In this document: one piece after another, positions 47,701-59,405 of the stretch
Layout: each line of letters starts with the position of its first letter
Position numbering within the stretch: position 1 is the first letter of the stretch
Assembly: GCF_902806685.2 (NCBI RefSeq)
Contig: NC_048537.1
Span: 8,082,720 to 8,146,719, forward strand
Origin: Maniola hyperantus
Taxonomy: Eukaryota > Arthropoda > Insecta > Lepidoptera > Nymphalidae
Direction: 5' to 3'
DNA: 64,000 bases
Notes under the pieces: model-generated
Told to the model about the DNA's origin: nothing
Database searches by the model: none
Seen by the model: the letters and a program-made list of their open reading frames with translations, nothing else
Translations under genes and position numbers: made by a program

Positions 47701-48211
47701 AAAAAAGTTTGCGTAAACAGAGCCTATAAATTATTTAATTAGGTACCTATCAATGTGTGTTTTTAGTAAAAAGATCATTGTTATGGTTTTATGTGGAAGA
47801 AATGTAACTGCTGCATATACCTACAAGGTCACAAGATAAAAATAGACATCTTTATCATTTAAAAAACTATGGCTATAGGTGTAAGATTAAGTAGGTATTT
47901 ACTTTACTAGATAGTTGTAGTAGGTCCACCTATAATATAGGTAAGTACATGAATAAATAACACATTTTAACGAGATTAAATGAAGTCTGAAGATGAAATT
48001 TACTCAAGTTATACATAAAAATGATAAAGTATATTTCATAGACCTGTATATTTATTAATACTTATTCACAACTTATCTGTGTGAAGTGGAATCACGTGAA
48101 AAAAATTGATAGCACGTAGAAAACGCAAAGTGCAAACAAAGAAAAATTAAAATGTTAGCAAATGCGGAAGTCAACATAACGCACCTCAAACGGAAGTTCT
48201 ATAGCTGCCAT
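44798..48211 (-). CDS. F-box/leucine-rich-repeat protein
   Basis: Likely substrate receptor of an SCF (Skp1-Cullin-F-box) ubiquitin ligase. Coding exons on the complement: 48211-48185, 47544-45814 and 45043-44798. All junctions are phase 0 and give 667 residues. The F-box is at the extreme N-terminus (IELPFEVLVYLFKYLP...CRSWYLAA) and is split after residue 9 by intron 1. Cysteine-type LRRs (LxxLxLxxCxxITDxxL), as in FBXL/AMN1 proteins, fill about 90-660, e.g. LRKLNLSGCNRMTDVSL and LKVLDIQGCHNIS. A charged non-LRR insert occupies about 437-500. The 27-nt first exon and large second exon are clean. I do not recognise the exact orthologue, so no symbol is given. Confidence 0.93.
45410..45545 (+). 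mobile_element. Second 5S-derived SINE-like copy
   Basis: TTGTTCCCAAGTCGGTAACTGG and a tail GAGAGCACGTGAAGCCGTCG followed by GGTCCTAGCTATAATC match the 3400-3615 element. Box C is degraded. Located in the second intron of the F-box gene. Confidence 0.55.
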
Positions 48212-48389
48212 TGTGTCTTCTATTTTAGAGTAGTCGATTTAATTCACATATTCAGAATAATGACTTTACGTTTTTCTTGTTATATTACTTAACAACAAAT
48301 TTCTATTTTTTTGTTTTCTTTTTATTTTGACATTGATAGCAATAAGCAATAACCTAACAAAGTGACAAGCAGCTGATTAGAATGACCGA

Positions 48390-48397
48390 TGACGTCA
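48390..48397. promoter_or_regulatory. CRE/ATF-type palindrome upstream of the F-box gene
   Basis: An exact TGACGTCA lies about 180 bp upstream of the start codon and 70 bp from the flanking transposon. Inferred as a CREB/ATF-family site from the motif only. Confidence 0.35.
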
Positions 48398-48467
48398 CAT
48401 TGACGTATAAAGTGTTGCTGACCTTATAATTTTATTCTCCCCAAATCTTAAAATTTAACAAAGAAAT

Positions 48468-51149
48468 CTCGACTCTAGTATCATAAGGTCGGATGTGTAC
48501 TTCCGACCAAACTCACTTTTTTACATAAAGGTAATGAGCATTTCGGGCTCCTTCTGCCAAGCTGACACCAGTATTTCTATCTCTTTTCGTTGCAAAGATA
48601 AATACATGCATAATGTCGTATCTGAACACATTCTAAAAATTTGGAGAACCATAATTATATTTTTTGACTTGCGTATGTATGCACCAAAGCAATGGAGAAA
48701 AATGATAGATGTATTTTGAGTTCGACCATTATGCTACGAAATAAGTTTATTTGTAATACTAGCTGGTACTGCAGTTACGCACTTCTGCTTCTAAAATATG
48801 TAATAATTTTGTTAGGTAAAATCACAACAGATGTTATGCTTCGAATTTTTTGTATTAATATTTGGACTGTGAATCATTTAAGACTTTTTGCCTTGTAATA
48901 TAAATAATTTTGCAATAAAATTCATGGAAGTAAGTTGAAATAAAGCTTTTTGTTTGTGACTACATTAAAGTTGATGTGATTAATAGGTAAGAGATCCATC
49001 CTATTTCACCAAAATTTTGGACTAAACTGCGGGAAAAAAGTAAGAGCCAGAATAAAGCTGAAGACATTTTGAAAATGTAGACTAGAAAATCTTTTAGGAC
49101 CACGAAAATCACACCATGGAAATCTAAACATATATTATAATAAAACCCCACTAAGCATAAAACCGTGCATTTATGGTGTTTTTTATGAATCACAGTTCAA
49201 ATCATCAGTTCAAAAATTTATTGCCCTAGTTTTTAAGGTAGCCTTAAAAAATTAGAGTACCTAATCAATTTTTTCTTCTTTACCCGTCTTATAATCGACC
49301 GAATTTGATATTAATCGAGAGCAGAAATTATAAGGCACCTACAATATGTGATGATAGTGATTCTAACGAAACATACCTAATTATAGGAAGCTTTAGATTA
49401 TGTAAATTTAAATATAAATGTAGTATACATTAATTTATTAATTAAACAACTAATAAAAGTGAAAGTAAAAAATAAAAAAACTTAACTAAAACACGAACAG
49501 TTTAAATAAGTATCTGTTAAAAAGAACAGTCGAAACAGAAGCAATGGAATTTTCAAGAAAGCAGAAAGTATTTTTTTTATTACAAAAGTGGCAATGCCGG
49601 ATTTGACTAACAGTAAATCCTTATACCTGCGTAGTTTCTGCACCTTAAAAACGATTCATGATGCTACCAGCAGTGTTGCTACTTTAATGTGGTCTGAAAA
49701 CATCAGCTGCAGCGGAAGGAATAAAACAGTATCTTGTCTTATTTCATTAATCTACTAGAGAAGAAACAAAGTATTCTCGAAATTGTTGAAGAATTGACTT
49801 TGTGGTCTGATAATTGTGTCGGTCATAATCGGAGCATGATAATCGTTATGGCTTACTTATGATTATTATAAGGATTACCACACTAAAAGATGATAAATCA
49901 CAAGCTTTATGCTAAAATGCAAAATGTACCTACGTGGAGTAAGATGTGTAATCCATGCACAAATAGAAAAAAAGGGAACAGCTGAAAACAATGCAGATTA
50001 CTAAACTAAGAGATTGGTCACAGTTTACAAGAACATGCGAAGGAAACAAAACTTTTTGATAAGTTTGATTTGGCACTACAACATATTTTTAAAGACCACA
50101 TCCCTTTACAAAGGTGATATATCAGGACCGTTTGTTATATCAAAAAAAAAAATAAGAACGGCGGGGATTTTCAGATTTCGGAATATATTACCTGGCTACA
50201 ACTAACGCAATAATGCTGGGTGTTATTATTTTATAAAAACTACTTTAAAGAAGACTTTTTTGTATTTCATTAGTATGTTATAGGTACATATAAACTTAAA
50301 ATTCTTCCCCGCTTTCGCCCAATATGAGACATAAAGAGAAACCATTATCCACTGTAAAATATAACCAACTTTTGCAGTAGGCACCTGCTGACCTCCATTC
50401 TTACTTTACGTACCTAATCATTATAAGGAAAATCAGGCTATGTTGGCATGTTTTAGATTTCTTTATTGATGTAACCGTCATGTATGCAATTCCACAAAAA
50501 ATGTTTGGCCCACTGTAGGTTTCTAATTACTTTGTAATTTTTTTTTTCCAATTTTTGAATTTGTAAATGTTATTTTCATTCATTCAGAAGTCACAAGGTT
50601 TACACGGATGCAATGGTCAGACTATCGGGCGAATGCAATTATTATGTTTCAGATCTAACTAATCAGTTTCAGAAAAATCAGATAGGTACATTGTTGCTAT
50701 CTCACAAAACTCCTAAATGATTTTTGTGAGATAACTACTGTGATCTTTTGTCCGAATATTACTTATGTATAATCAGTTAAGACGTATTATGAAATATTAA
50801 GTAATAGATCCGACTTTTATTTCAAATTTGTAATAGTAAAAATTGCAGCCATAAAGTCGGTTTACAACTTATGCACACAATTTTTTAGCACAGTTACGAA
50901 TATTACCAGCATAAAGTCGCATATCGTCCATTTTGAAGAAATTGTGAGTTTATATTTTATTTATTAATGATAAAGTATTTCTAGTAATGGTTAATGATAG
51001 GTACAGTTAAGTGTTAAATATTACAAAAACAACTGAAATTGTATCTCTAGTAGTTAAGAAATTATGACCCGATTTCCCTAGCATTTTTGTTTTGGCTCTC
51101 CTGAAAAGTAGCAAAAATCCACATCCGACCTTATGATACTAGAGTCGAG
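48468..51149. mobile_element. 2682-bp DNA transposon, decayed, probably Sola group
   Basis: Perfect 30-bp inverted ends start CTCGACTCTAGTATCATAAG, with AAAT duplicated on both sides (48464-48467, 51150-51153). Between about 49680 and 50200 on the + strand lie pieces of a broken transposase: MWSENISCSGRNK, then EELTLWSDNCVGHNR with the Asp at 49809-49811. A DNC-x-G-x-N block and 4-bp target duplications are features I associate with Sola transposases. The frame is interrupted by stops and shifts, so it is not autonomous. The family call is inferred; ends and duplication are directly visible. Confidence 0.75.
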
Positions 51150-51989
51150 AAATAAGAATTGAAAATTATAAATCATGACACAATAACGTATATTGGCGTG
51201 AAATTAAATGTACAGCCGTTATTTGTTATTTATAGTTTTTGGACATTAATTTCAAATTTTATGTAACTATTTCAGTGCTGGTACCATATTAAATAACGGA
51301 TTTTTTTAAATATAAATAATCTATTATATAAGTACAAGACCATTTTATGTTTTTTTTTAAATAATATATGAATCATCAGTTTGGGCTATCTACTAATTTA
51401 TTTTTTCAAATATTTTAAGTGGCTATGATTAAATCTTTTTATATAATCTTTTAATTTTACACCAAAAATTATATTTATTTCTAACATTAAAAATTACCCT
51501 GTCACAGTTTACCCTGAATCTAGGTAAGTATAATACCTTAAGGTGGCAGCACTGAATCTGTCACCCACCCCTTTGCTGTCGCCCCGTCCCCTGATGTACT
51601 TATCTGCTGATCGATTCTGGAATTTTTCATACCTACCAATTTGGATACCAAATATGTTGGGAACACCAGCATTGACCGGACTATAATAATAGGTAGGTGT
51701 ATATATACTAGGTAGGTTATAGGTACCTAAGCATAATTTTATACCCCGTACCTAGTGTGAAATAAGCTTAAGTAGGTAGGTATATTATTACATTCTCAAA
51801 TTATTGCAATGGGTTTAATTTACTTACTGTGCCTACCTTTGTTAATGTATTCTTGTTGCACAATACAATGTAGGTAGGCCTATTGTTGCAATATAGGAAC
51901 CTAAATATAAATAGACACTTATTTACTTACGTACCTATTCAAACATTGAATCAGCTTTTCCGTAATCGACCAACTGACACAGTCGAGCG

Positions 51990-52375
51990 GTAATCGATGC
52001 AGTAGTGATGTTGGATCGAATCTATGGAACTGAAAGGCTGCTTTTCCATTAGATATTATGTTAATAAAGGTACATTGTGCAGCTATATCTACCTATAGCT
52101 ATGCTGTGAGGAGGTCAAAGCTAAGCTATGAAATTGTGTGACCGTTTCCCTTAATGCTAAGAGGTATATCGTAGCGTATCTCCCATCAATATAGCTCCCA
52201 TCCTTCCATATAAAAAAACATGGCTTCATTGAACCTGTTTCCACCAATGCTAAGCTATCTGGAGCAATGAAAATGATTGGTGGTTATCACACACATCCAT
52301 AGCAACGTAGCATATTCTATCCATCGATGATGTTATCAGCTCTGTGAGCATAGCACATATCTGGGGGGAAAATAG
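51990..52375. repeat. Repeat with GCTTTTCCATTAG / GTTTCCACCAATGCTAAGC lines
   Basis: Words GCTAAGCTAT and GTTTCC(C/A) recur three times in alternating order (52120-52170, 52240-52265), suggesting a decayed foldback element. Clear ends cannot be fixed. Confidence 0.4.
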
Positions 52376-52904
52376 CCTACCTACTTACTGCCTAAGTAGT
52401 ACGCGACAGGTTGAAAGGAGTTGGGTCCTCGAGTTCAAAAAGTCTTTACTTGGTAGGTATACCTAGTTACCTCCAATATCAATTTAAATTAACTGACAGT
52501 TTCTAAATCCCATTAATTTTTGTGGTCAGGTCCCGTACCTCATCAGGATTCAGGAGTTGGAATCCATATTTTTAAGGGATAGTGTTGCAAAGCTTCTCTA
52601 TCGATTAAACAAAATATACTCAAATCGGTTCAGAAATCTCGGAGATTTCGATGTACATATTATACTATATAGGTAGAAAAACAAAACTCCTCCTTTTTTG
52701 AAAGCTGGTTAAAAAAGTAGCCTATGTTACTCCTTGATTAATTCTCTACTTGTTTCTGAAAGTCCCGTCAAAATAGGTTCAGCCGTTCCGAAGCCTTAGC
52801 TTCCGAAGATTAGCCTGTTCAAACAGACAGACAGACAGACAGGCAAAAATTTAAAAAAACGTGTGATTCAGTTATGGTAAACTTCAAATAACCACCTATT
52901 TTAG

Positions 52905-53210
52905 CTTGCAGTCAAGGACTGCAATCTCACCTGATGGTATGTGATGATGCAATCTAAGATGGAAGGGGGCTAATCTGGAAGGAGAATGGCAGTTTTTTAT
53001 TAAACTTTTTGGTCTCTACACGGCATCGTACCGGAATGCTAAATCGCTTGGCGGCATGGCTTTGCCGGTAGGGTAGTAACAAGCCATCGCCAAAGGCTCC
53101 CACCAGACTAGACCAGAAATTATAAAATTCAAACCCCTGCCGTGAATCGACCCTGGGACCTCCCACTATAATAAGATCACAGCGCTTACCACTGCGCTAG
53201 GGAGGTCGTC
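52905..53210 (-). mobile_element. Full-length tRNA-headed SINE (family A)
   Basis: Read on the complement: GACCTCCCTAGCGCAGTGG (box A), GGTCCCAGGGTCGATTCAC (B-box region), then GCCGCCAAGCGATTTAGCAT and a tail ACCATCAGGTGAGATTGCAG. The most complete family A copy in the window. Confidence 0.85.
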
Positions 53211-54029
53211 AACACGTACATCACGACGTAAATTACTATATTTTTAAAAATATGTAATGCAAATAACCTATATATTCTACTAGGTATAGATACTATCTCA
53301 ATAGGTATTGTGACACAAAGCCTATATAAACAGAAGAACAATGATCTGTTACGGCTGCGAAGCAATGGGTGCTAGCAACAAATAAAGCGCGTCTTATGTG
53401 AGTTTGCGCGGCAGCTTACCATATTGTTATGGCCACTTGTTGGGCGCCAGTAAGCTCGGTGGATGCGGGGTGAATCGCCGTCCGCCCTCGCGCACCGGGA
53501 CTTTTCATACGCGCTAATACTTTTACGATAAACTTTTTCCGGATTTTCTTAAAACAAAAGTTACTTATTGCAGTTAAACTATAGTTTACTCGTAACACCT
53601 CAGTTAAATGTTAGTTTTTAATTTAAGTTACCTACCTTATTGGTACAATAAACTATACACGATCTCTAGGAGTGTTAACTTGAATACAAACTTATATTTT
53701 TTTTGTTTATACTTACTATAGTAGTAATAATTTAATTGGTTCTATTGAATTTGGTGAACTCTTGGATTAAGTTTCCTGTTTCTAAGACTATGATGTTAGA
53801 GTAGAATATGTCTAGAAGAAAACAAGCAAAACCGAGATCTCTCAAGCGTAAGTATAGATTAATAATCAATTCTTTTCTAAGTAGGTAACTACGAGTACTT
53901 CTACCTGCTAAGTAAAGAAAAAAGAAGAAAGAGCATAGAAAAATGCATCCATTTATTTTTGTTAGTAAAAACTTTTATAAGCTTAATTTTTTTTACCTGT
54001 TTGTCAATCAGCTACTATTTCCTAAACTT

Positions 54030-54197
54030 TTTCACGTTCATGGCTCATCCGTTTAACCAATTTTTACAAAATTTGGCAAATCTTGCATCCCGAAAATAGC
54101 CCATAGGGCACTTTTTATCCCGGAAAATCAAAGAGGTCCCATGCGGGTTTTTAAAAACCTAAATTCACGGGGAAGAAGTTGCGGACATCGTTTAGTA
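54030..54197 (-). repeat. Dispersed GCTAGC/CCCGG repeat fragment
   Basis: It contains ATCCCGGAAAATCAAAGAGG, CCCATGCGGGTTTTTAAAAA and GAAGTTGCGGACATCGTTTAG, matching the 31938 family in reverse. Confidence 0.6.
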
Positions 54198-54836
54198 TCT
54201 ACCTGATTAATATTTTGACTAATTTTCTAATTTCGTGTTTTGATATAGTCCAGTTTAATATTTAATTTAAAATAATAACTTCCTACACGTAATTAAAAAA
54301 ACATTACCCTCCTGGTGCAGTCGGATAATTTAAAGTCAATCTTCCTGAAAGTATGTAAATTACGCTAGTGAAAAAATTGTCAAAATCAGTTCAATGGTCT
54401 CAGTAATGGTCTAAATGAGGTAATCGCGGACATACATAGTACATACCTACATACACACATACATTCAGAAATATGTAGGTACATACCTACATCATACGGA
54501 TTTTTTAAAACTGATGTTTTTGGGAAAGAATGCTACGTAGAACCAAACTAAAAACCTAAGTAGGTCCTATTTAGTAAGTAGGTATAAGGTACTTATTCTT
54601 TTTGATGATAACTCGTGTTTGCAGGTCAATCGCTTTTTACACGACTGCATAATTAATGATGTTTTCAGGGTTCATGTATATATTTTTTTTAAATGCCTGC
54701 AAAGATTTGAATGACGTATTAGGGCATGGCATCATATCCTTACATCATCTCCTGGCTACGAGTTTTTGGAATAAGTTCAATAAGGCGACTGTATGGCGCC
54801 ATTTTAAATTTTTTACTTTTTAGCACCTTTATTGGC

Positions 54837-55155
54837 AGGGCAGTCATGTTTTTAGGGTTCCGCACCCAAAGATGCCAACGGGACCCTATTAGTCCTATTA
54901 TATACTAAGACTCCGCTGTCCGTCCAATCGTCTGTCAGCGGGCTGTATCTCGTGAACGTAATAGACGTATACTTTATACAGCGTTGAAATTTTCACAGAA
55001 TGTGTATTTCTAATCTATTGCCGCTATAACAACAAAAATTAACAAAATGTAAAATCTCAAAATAGACGCAACGGAAATTGAAAAAAAATCAAAAAGTGTG
55101 CGATAGTACGGAGTCCTTTATAAACCGAGTCCGACTCGCACTTGACCTATTTTTT
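54837..55155. repeat. ACCGGCCAAG-type repeat, reverse copy
   Basis: It starts TTTTTAGGGTTCCGCACCC, passes CTGTCAGCGGGCTGTATCTC and CCGCTATAACAACAAAAATT, and ends CCGAGTCCGACTCGCACTTG. The two ends are mutually inverted (GGGTTCCG / CGGAGTCC), so the family has TIRs. Confidence 0.75.
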
Positions 55156-55329
55156 AAATTTAATAGCTCGTTAGAAATAGGAAGGCGACAAGCATTATAG
55201 ATAGGTACGCCGACGGCAGTACCTAGCGCTACTCTTACGCGCGCTTTGCAGTGAAAAAGTTTTCAGTTTCAGTCGCAAGGTAGGTACCTACCTAAACATA
55301 TTATTACTGTCGCCATAGAGAGAGAGAGC

Positions 55330-55665
55330 CAGCGCGTGCCAGACCTTCGTTATTTTATATAAGCTGAAAGCTTCTCTGTGTTAAAGACGCCCTTAAAGTT
55401 TAAAAGTTTAAGGGTGTCTGGCAGGGGGTTGCCATAACTAAGTGTCCGGCAATGCATGACGTGATTTCTAAAACTATTCCGAAGAAAAACAAATTGACTT
55501 CATAGTTCGACGTAAGATTTTTTACACTTTTATTACCTGTTATCTCCCAAAGCCGCCATGATCCAAACTTCTTAGTCGCTGATCGTTCCTCCCTGTGTTA
55601 GTGACAATACGCAGAGAAACTTTCAGCTTTTATAAAATAACGAAAGTCTGGCCCGCGCTGGTTCT
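55330..55665. repeat. CCAGCGCGTG foldback MITE, fuller copy
   Basis: CCAGCGCGTGCCAGACCTTC at the left faces GAAAGTCTGGCCCGCGCTGG at the right. The arms continue through TATTTTATAxAAGCTGAAAG. The internal hairpin AAGGGTGTCTGGCAGGGGG is shared with 1395-1680. Confidence 0.85.
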
Positions 55666-55908
55666 TAGTTACCACACGTTGTAGGTATTTGTATTTAGTC
55701 CAAGCCTTTAGGATCAAGCGTATGAGCACAAATTAACGAGCACGCCAGCTGAGGGCATATTTTACCGCGTGATAGACTCGCTGCGCCGTTGCGGACGCGC
55801 GGCGCCCTAATATCAGCATTTTATCAACGACCGGTGACCGCGGCTCTGCGGTGGCCGGTGCAGCACACGCGTTACTCTCTTATGCTCGATTAATTTTCAC
55901 GTATCTTC

Positions 55909-56014
55909 CACGACAGGTTGAGAGTAGGTACAATCGGGGTATGAGGCGGGGGGACGTCGGGGCTATGCGGGGCGTTCCCTCTCCGATTGCCATTTCAACC
56001 TGTCGCGTACTATA
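55909..56014. repeat. GC-rich foldback MITE, short copy
   Basis: CGACAGGTTGAGAGTAGG to CAACCTGTCGCGTACTATA. The core is shortened to about 60 bp but keeps GGGGGGACGTCGGGG. Confidence 0.8.
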
Positions 56015-56084
56015 TCTTTCGTAGGTACTATCGGTATCACTGACTTATGTTGTAGAGCGATAGGATTTTGAACATGTAGGTTAA

Positions 56085-56290
56085 TTACTCATCATCATTA
56101 TGACCCCATCATCGGCCCACTACTGAGCTGGATGAGGATGAGATGGGTTTGGGCCATAGTCAGCCACGCTGGCCAAGTGCGGATTGGACTTCACATAGCT
56201 ACCTTTGAGAACATTATGGAGAACTCTCAGGCTTGCAGATTTACTCATGATGTTTTTCATCACAGATAAAGCAAGTGATATTTAATTGGT
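56085..56290 (-). mobile_element. SINE family B fragment
   Basis: CCATAGTCAGCCACGCTGG, GAACTCTCAGGCTTGCAG and CATGATGTTTTTCATCAC match the family B body in reverse. Confidence 0.7.
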
Positions 56291-56366
56291 TGTAAACGCA
56301 TAAAATTTTGAAAAGTTAAGATCTAGGTCTAGGCATTCAAAAAATTACATTTACAGGTACCGTAAG

Positions 56367-56529
56367 TATAGTACGCGATAGGTTGAGATGGCAATCGGGG
56401 TATGAGGCGGTAGGGCGCCCCTCACACCTGCACGTCAACCACGCTCGCCCGCACCGGGTTAGCGCGGGGGATGTGCGGGTCTGCGGGACGTGTTGCCTCC
56501 ATTGCCATTTTGACCTGTCGCGTACTATA
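56367..56529. repeat. GC-rich foldback MITE, clean copy
   Basis: TATAGTACGCGATAGGTTGA and GACCTGTCGCGTACTATA bound it. This is the best view of the termini: both ends read TATAGTACGCG outward-in, consistent with a TA duplication or a palindromic end. Confidence 0.85.
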
Positions 56530-56954
56530 AGTAGATACCTTTATAAGCCTTACGTCAGTATAATTGGTAAAACAGTATGATTAAGACTTCACTTTCACAC
56601 AAAGTCGCTTCACGGGTTATACATGTCAGAATTTAAGTAAAAAAAATTGATACACAAAGCCAGATCGAGTTAACCCTCGTCATAGGGCTTTAAGAATAAA
56701 CGAATCATTCTCTGAATTAAGTGCCTATCTTTACTTATAAATATGTAGGCACCTATACAAGGTGTATAATGTCCGTAACATCCCGGCAAACTGAGATTAG
56801 CGATGTGTGATACATCCGTGGGAGATAGGAAGAATGATGACAAAGAATTTGTTTAAAGCTCTAGTGTAACATACCAGCAATCAGCTGATCGCGGAATAGG
56901 TGCACTAAAATTGATAAAATACCTGCTTATAGGATACTTACTTAGCTTAATCTA

Positions 56955-57147
56955 TATCCATACTTCCATACCAATATTATAGCCGTTTAGCCGATTTTGA
57001 AGAAATTTGGTATTAGCTTACATTCCGGGGTCAGACATAGGCTACCTTTCGTACCGGAAAATTAAAGATTAGCCGATTTATTACGAAGTTCCCACGGAAT
57101 TAAAAAAAAACCTTGATCCACGCGGACGAAGTAGCGGGCATCATCTA
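56955..57147 (-). repeat. Dispersed ATACTTCCATA...CATCATCTAG repeat
   Basis: CCATACTTCCATACCAATAT to GACGAAGTAGCGGGCATCAT. A member of the 190/31938 family. Confidence 0.65.
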
Positions 57148-57395
57148 GAGGAGAAATAAAGCAACCGGCGGCGTACAAACACTTCAAACACTCTTTGGCA
57201 TCCTGCTCCTCAATGTAAACAATTCAAGATACGGCAATTCGCTTTTATAGCCTGCCTGGGACAGCGAAGGATTAACATTTTCGTTGGATATAAAATTTTA
57301 ATTCCTCGACAAGTGGGACGGCCGGCGAGCTGGAATTGACATATTATTGGACCCATGTGTAACAAAACAAGTACCTACTCATGTTGTCTAACTTG

Positions 57396-57638
57396 AGTCC
57401 GCGACACGTCGAGATGGCAATCGGGGTACGAGGTGGGGGGACGCCCCGCACACCCGCACTTCACCCGTGCTCGCCTGCACCGGTTTAGCGCTGGGGCTGT
57501 GTGGGTGTGCGGGGATAGCAATCGAGGAGGGAACACCCGCGCCATCCCGATGCGGGCGAGCGCGGGTGACGTGCGGGTGTGCGGGGCGTTCTACCGCCTC
57601 ATACCCCGATTGCCATCTTGACCTGTCTCGTACTATAG
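57396..57638. repeat. GC-rich foldback MITE, long or double copy
   Basis: It spans 243 bp, about 90 bp longer than its relatives, because the CpG-rich arm is repeated (a second AGCAATCGAGGAGGGAAC junction at about 57515). Ends CCGCGACACGTCGAGATGGC and CCATCTTGACCTGTCTCGTA. Confidence 0.75.
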
Positions 57639-57799
57639 GTTTTCACTCGTATCATGATATTAATTTTCAGTTCACGAAAAACAAGTTCGTATGGGCCGAG
57701 GACCGCGAAGGTATAGTGCGCCTCTTTGCCTCTTACGCAGTAACTACTTACTTACCTTTTAATGAACCAAGGAAAACTAAAATATAACTTGGTCTTTGA

Positions 57800-57935
57800 A
57801 CCCGCTATAAGCGGCAGTTGTAGCATTAGATCCCAAGGAGCGGGTCGGAGTGACGCAGCATATGCACGGTCCGGTCCCCGCCTCGCGGGACGCATTACGA
57901 CTGTACTGGACTTCATCAGGTGGATACTTTCAGTT
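57800..57935. repeat. GCGGGACGCATTACGA dispersed repeat
   Basis: TCGCGGGACGCATTACGACTG recurs as CGCGGGACGCATTACGAAAC at about 58625 and CGCGCGACGCGTTACACCAA at about 63482. Each is preceded by a GC-rich line with AGCAT..GGAGC. No coding meaning seen. Confidence 0.5.
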
Positions 57936-57984
57936 AACAATAATATTAAATCGCTATTCCTAAAAAATAGCCTCAAATCTCAAT

Positions 57985-58125
57985 AGCTCATCGGTTAGAG
58001 GAGCGGACTGAAAATCCAAAAGGTTACCGGTTCGAACCCCACCCGTTCCACTACTGTCGTACCTACTCCTAGCACAAAGCTAGCTTAACGCTTAGTTGGA
58101 GGGGAAAGGGGGGAAAAATAATAGC
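57985..58125 (+). mobile_element. tRNA-headed SINE (same family as 1703)
   Basis: The head ATAGCTCATCGGTTAGAGGA with CTGAAAATCC anticodon-loop-like sequence suggests tRNA-Phe ancestry. B-box GGTTCGAACCCC at about 58029. The body TCGTACCTACTCCTAGCACA and GGAGGGGAAAGGGG is shared with 1703-1848. Confidence 0.75.
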
Positions 58126-58274
58126 TGAGTAGGTACCTACTTAGTAACTTAATAAATACTATTATATATTCTGTGATATAGGTATGGGAATTCGGTAAAC
58201 TGTGTAGCCGTGTAACTCTGACTCGGTACCTAAGCGATTTGGCATCGCTGTAAGCATACCAAGAATATTTCCTA

Positions 58275-58490
58275 ACTAGCTTATGCTCGCGACTTTGTCC
58301 GCGTGAACTGCATAAACTTCAAACCCCCATTTAACCCACTTAAGAATTTTGAAAAATCCTTTCTTATTGGAAACCTACTCTTTAGAAATAACAGACCCTC
58401 CAAATTCCAAGTCTCTAGGACTAGCGTTTTAGGCTATCCGTTGATATATAAGTCAGTTAGTCAGTCAGGACTTTGAATTTTATATACTTG
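58275..58490 (-). mobile_element. Helitron-like short element, reverse
   Basis: It starts CTAGCTTATGCTCGCGACTTT and carries ATATAAGTCAGTTAGTCAG. It is the reverse-strand relative of 41618-41828. Confidence 0.6.
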
Positions 58491-59114
58491 TACAGATACA
58501 TCAATGAAATACGTAGTACGGATTTATTGTCTGTGGGCCACACAGGTATATAACAGCAATGAGAAGTAGGTATTGCATTAGGCATCCCAGGAGCACTCCG
58601 CAGCGTCGCAGCATCCTCGCACTCCCCGCGGGACGCATTACGAAACCACCACACTCCACCAGATCGATACTAAAGTTAACAGCATTACATGGCTGTTCAA
58701 CAGTTAGTGTTAGATACTTGTATTATATGCCGTAGGTAGGAATATCTATTTTGCCTACAACCTCAGACAGACTCACAGAAATTCTAGATTTTATAGATAT
58801 GTAGATAGATCTAATCTTAACAAACACGAATCAGTAGGTCGATTCCGGAAACCTGCGTCAATCATAAAATCCCGCCCAAACATTTTAAAAAAAATTTATA
58901 CTACTTAAGTTTTTGATCTAAAAATTTAATAAGTAAGTAACTGTATGTTCGTAGGTTTTCTACCTAAGTTTTAGTCCTCTTTTTGTGAACTCTAGTAGCC
59001 TAATACCTACTTATTAGTTTTGTGTCTTAGTGTTGGCATTTTGTCAGAAAAAGACAACAGGATTTACCTACCCGAAATGAATCCTTATATTTAGTAGGTA
59101 CATACATTATAATC

Positions 59115-59405
59115 CATATCCATATATACTTCCATAATATTATAAATGCGTAAGTGTGTCTGTATGTCAGCTAGCTTTTCACGGCCCAACCGTAAAACCG
59201 ATTTTTATAAAATTTGATACCTACATAGTTAGCTTAGGTCTATCCCGGGGACAACTTTTTATCAAGGAAAATCAAAGAGTTCTAAGAATCCATTAAAGGT
59301 ACAGAGATAGCCTGTATCCCGCAGACTGACATAGGCTACTATTTAATCATCAAACATTCATACGGGATTTTCAAAAAACCCAAATCCACATGGAAATATT
59401 ATTTT
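59115..59405 (-). repeat. Dispersed ATGCGTAAGTGTG...repeat
   Basis: CCATATATACTTCCATAATA, GTCAGCTAGCTTTTCACGGC, ATCAAGGAAAATCAAAGAG and CATACGGGATTTTCAAAAAA match the 18465/31938 group. Confidence 0.65.

Noticed and set aside
36767..57787. GC-rich open frames at 36693-37028, 56383-56580 and 57433-57787
   Set aside because: They come from the stop-poor, CpG-rich cores of foldback MITEs.
4611..58125. Sequences with tRNA-like A and B boxes as real tRNA genes
   Set aside because: Each is followed by a shared SINE body, or does not fold into a clean cloverleaf with a readable anticodon. They are SINE heads or pseudogenes.
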